Shown: piece by piece, positions 14,392-15,782 of the stretch
Numbering within the stretch: the first letter of the stretch is position 1
How the letters are laid out: the number at the start of each line of letters is the position of its first letter
From: JAOPZW01 sp036379935
GTDB taxonomy: Bacteria; Actinomycetota; Thermoleophilia; Solirubrobacterales; Solirubrobacteraceae
Assembly (NCBI GenBank): GCA_036379935.1
Contig: DASVFT010000054.1
Location: 1-15,782 of the forward strand
DNA length: 15,782 nt
Direction of reading: 5' to 3'
Translations under genes and position numbers: made by a program
The notes under the pieces: model-generated
Told to the model about the DNA's origin: nothing
The model's database searches: none
The model's input: the letters and a program-made list of their open reading frames with translations, nothing else

Positions 14392-14517
14392 AAGGAGGAT
14401 GAGCATCAGGCGGCGGGCGTGTTCACGACTTGTCATGCGTCCGGCTCCAGCGTCGGGTCTGACCCCGGGGCGTTACTCGGCGTGGAACGGTGTTCACCGT
14501 GCGCGGCGACGGCGGCG
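14392..14517. other. Gene-free stretch downstream of the DyP gene
   Basis: No convincing gene on either strand. It contains the near-palindrome ACGGTGTTCACCGT (14487-14500), a CCCCGGGG (14463-14470) and GGGTCTGACCC (14455-14465). Together these may act as the 3' end of the DyP message, and any promoter for the minus-strand gene at 14188 could lie here. No TANNNT box at a convincing spacing was identified. Confidence 0.5.
14487..14500 (-). terminator. Short hairpin after the DyP stop
   Basis: ACGGTGTTCACCGT is a perfect inverted repeat 17 nt beyond the DyP stop on the minus strand (5-bp stem with a GTTC loop as RNA). It is weak for a terminator and lacks a T-run; an operator site is the alternative. 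Confidence 0.3.
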
Positions 14518-15782
14518 CTATAGGCCGGGCAGCGCGCGCAGGGCCGCGAGACCGGGCACGAGCAGGTATTCGCCCCCACGGCACTCCACGCAGCTGCGCA
14601 GGGGCGAGACCACGCGCGGGGGCCTGCCCTCGATGAGGTGGCGCATCTGGCGGCCTGCCGGGCCCGTGAGCGGGTCCGCCTCACGGCCGAGCCCGAAGGC
14701 GTTGCCGTCGTTGCACCACTGCGACTGCACGATCTCGAACTGGCGCGCGATCGAGGCCTGCAGGCACACGAAGAGCAGCCCGCGCTGCGCGCCGTCGTCG
14801 TCGGCGCCCTCGGCCAGCGGCGCGCCGTAGGGCATGCCGCGGCGCAGGATGCGGTGGCGCGCGCTGAGTCGCCCCTGCCAGCCGAGCGCGTCGCGCGGGT
14901 TGGTGCGGCGCACGTGGGCGCCGCGCGGGCAGCGCCGCCCCTGCGGGTCGTCGCCGTAGGCGAAGTCGTTGGCTCGTCGCTTGTCGTACCCGAGTCGCGC
15001 ATCGGGCGCGTCGGGCCGCAGCGCCAGCGGGCTGCCGTCGGGCCAGCGCCCGACGAGCTTGGCCGCCAGCAGATCGCGATCGAGCCGGAGCCGATGCGCC
15101 TGGGCGGCGACCTGAGCCCGGAAGCCGGCGACGTCCTGGTGCAGCTTGCGCCACACCATGAAGCTCGCGTTGCGATGAAACGGCGCCGGGGGCGCCGGCG
15201 CCAGAGCGCCGTCCTCGTCCTCGTAGCCGAGGACGAACTCGCCGGGCTTGATCGCCCGCCAGCGCAGGCGGCTCCACGGCCACCACGACGGGCGCCTGTA
15301 GGGAATGCCCTGGCCCGGGACGTCTTCCCGTGCGACGCCCTCGATGGCCGGTTGCGAGAAGCCGTCAGTGAAGCCGAAATGCTCGCGCGCGTCGCCCAGC
15401 AGCGCGGCGGGCTGCGCGTGGGTGAGCTGCAGGCCGCTGTCCTCGGCGGCGAGCTCGCGCTCCCAGCGTTCAGCCTCGCCCGCCAGCGCCGCGTCGCTCT
15501 GCGCGTGGACGATGAAGAGAAGCTCGAGGTCGCGCAGCTCGTCGTCCCACGTGGCAGGGTCGTCGGCCAGGAGCTCGGCGCGGCTGGCCATGCCGGCGCG
15601 GAACTCGGCCGGGAAGGCGTCGAGCAGGCGCGCGGGAAGCCCGAGCGCCGCGAGCGCCTTGAACGAGAGGGCGACGTTCAGCGTCGTCGGCGGACGCGCC
15701 TCGCCCCACTCCTGCTCGGTCGTGATCGGCTCGGCGACGGCGGCGAGGAACGCCCGCGCGGTCTTCGGCTCGCACACCCGGG
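14518..15782 (-). CDS. DyP-type haem peroxidase (5' end cut by window)
   Basis: Dye-decolourising peroxidase that uses H2O2 to oxidise varied organic substrates. The minus-strand frame is open to the window edge. A GTG at 15777 is the first possible start inside, but the family N-terminus should extend further, so any Tat signal would be out of view. Counting from that GTG: NVALSFKALAALG (34-46), FRAGMASRAELL (59-70), FGFTDGFSQP with catalytic D138 (GxxDG), IKPGEFVLGY (176-185), CPRGAHVRRTNPRD with proximal haem ligand H288, and ILRRGMPYG with a likely distal arginine. The IKPGEF segment and length favour the larger class (C/D, class V) over the small encapsulin-cargo type. No encapsulin gene is in view. 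Confidence 0.92.
   Translation of the reverse strand, partial: RVCEPKTARAFLAAVAEPITTEQEWGEARPPTTLNVALSFKALAALGLPARLLDAFPAEFRAGMASRAELLADDPATWDDELRDLELLFIVHAQSDAALAGEAERWERELAAEDSGLQLTHAQPAALLGDAREHFGFTDGFSQPAIEGVAREDVPGQGIPYRRPSWWPWSRLRWRAIKPGEFVLGYEDEDGALAPAPPAPFHRNASFMVWRKLHQDVAGFRAQVAAQAHRLRLDRDLLAAKLVGRWPDGSPLALRPDAPDARLGYDKRRANDFAYGDDPQGRRCPRGAHVRRTNPRDALGWQGRLSARHRILRRGMPYGAPLAEGADDDGAQRGLLFVCLQASIARQFEIVQSQWCNDGNAFGLGREADPLTGPAGRQMRHLIEGRPPRVVSPLRSCVECRGGEYLLVPGLAALRALPGL

Noticed and set aside
14248..14436. 62-codon minus-strand frame that could be a leader peptide or small gene
   Set aside because: By count 16 of its codons end in A or T, unlike neighbouring genes. It has no recognisable family and coincides with the hairpin arms, so structure explains the sequence better. 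A leader-peptide role is not excluded.
14484..14494. GAACGGTGTTC resembling an actinobacterial LexA box
   Set aside because: The SOS box needs GAAC-N4-GTTC; here the spacer is three bases, and the site lies after the DyP gene rather than before a gene.

Overview
This window is a very GC-rich stretch (roughly 70% or more by eye) of dense chromosomal DNA. Codons end overwhelmingly in G or C, and gene starts look actinobacterial. The gene families (DUF2630, SCP2, GerW/YtfJ-like, B. megaterium-type glucose dehydrogenase, split biotin genes) and GC content suggest an Actinomycetota genome, possibly Thermoleophilia/Solirubrobacterales. That lineage is inference only. I see no tRNA or rRNA gene, insertion sequence, phage gene or CRISPR array.

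Layout. 1-3136: biotin operon bioB (5' end cut by the window), bioF, bioD. 3213-5326: a translationally coupled pair, a membrane-SRPBCC protein and a zinc alcohol/formaldehyde-type dehydrogenase. 5337-6827 (minus): a membrane protein fused to a spermidine-synthase-like domain. 6880-8187: bioA, completing the bioBFDA set 3.7 kb away from bioBFD. 8129-8693 (minus): rubredoxin then a GerW/YtfJ-like protein. 8718-10104: a NUDT19-like Nudix hydrolase, then a two-repeat flavin-reductase/PNPOx-like protein. 10094-10952 (minus): a small Usp-like protein and an SCP2 lipid-binding protein. 10985-13610: an SDR of the glucose 1-dehydrogenase type, a DUF2630 protein and an aminobutyraldehyde-type aldehyde dehydrogenase. 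13607-14188 (minus): a membrane-anchored, degenerate histidine-kinase-like ATPase domain. 14189-14517: non-coding, rich in hairpins. 14518-end (minus): a DyP-type peroxidase cut by the window.

How the genes work together. BioF, BioA, BioD and BioB catalyse the four late steps from pimeloyl thioester to biotin. No pimeloyl-making gene (bioC, bioH, bioW, bioI) is in view. The other genes are mostly independent redox, detoxification and lipid-handling units with no shared pathway evident.

The most interesting signals are not protein families. (1) About ten starts have a TANNNT-like -10 box only 6-10 nt upstream, indicating widespread leaderless transcription. (2) The 12-bp palindrome AAAGGTACCTTT carries a -10 box on each strand, serving rubredoxin and the Nudix gene. 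(3) A ~200-bp non-coding block before the degenerate kinase-like gene can form two mutually exclusive long hairpins, plus a hairpin covering its ribosome-binding region. This is a candidate undescribed cis-regulatory RNA. I found no clear new multi-gene system; most of the window is ordinary metabolic sequence.
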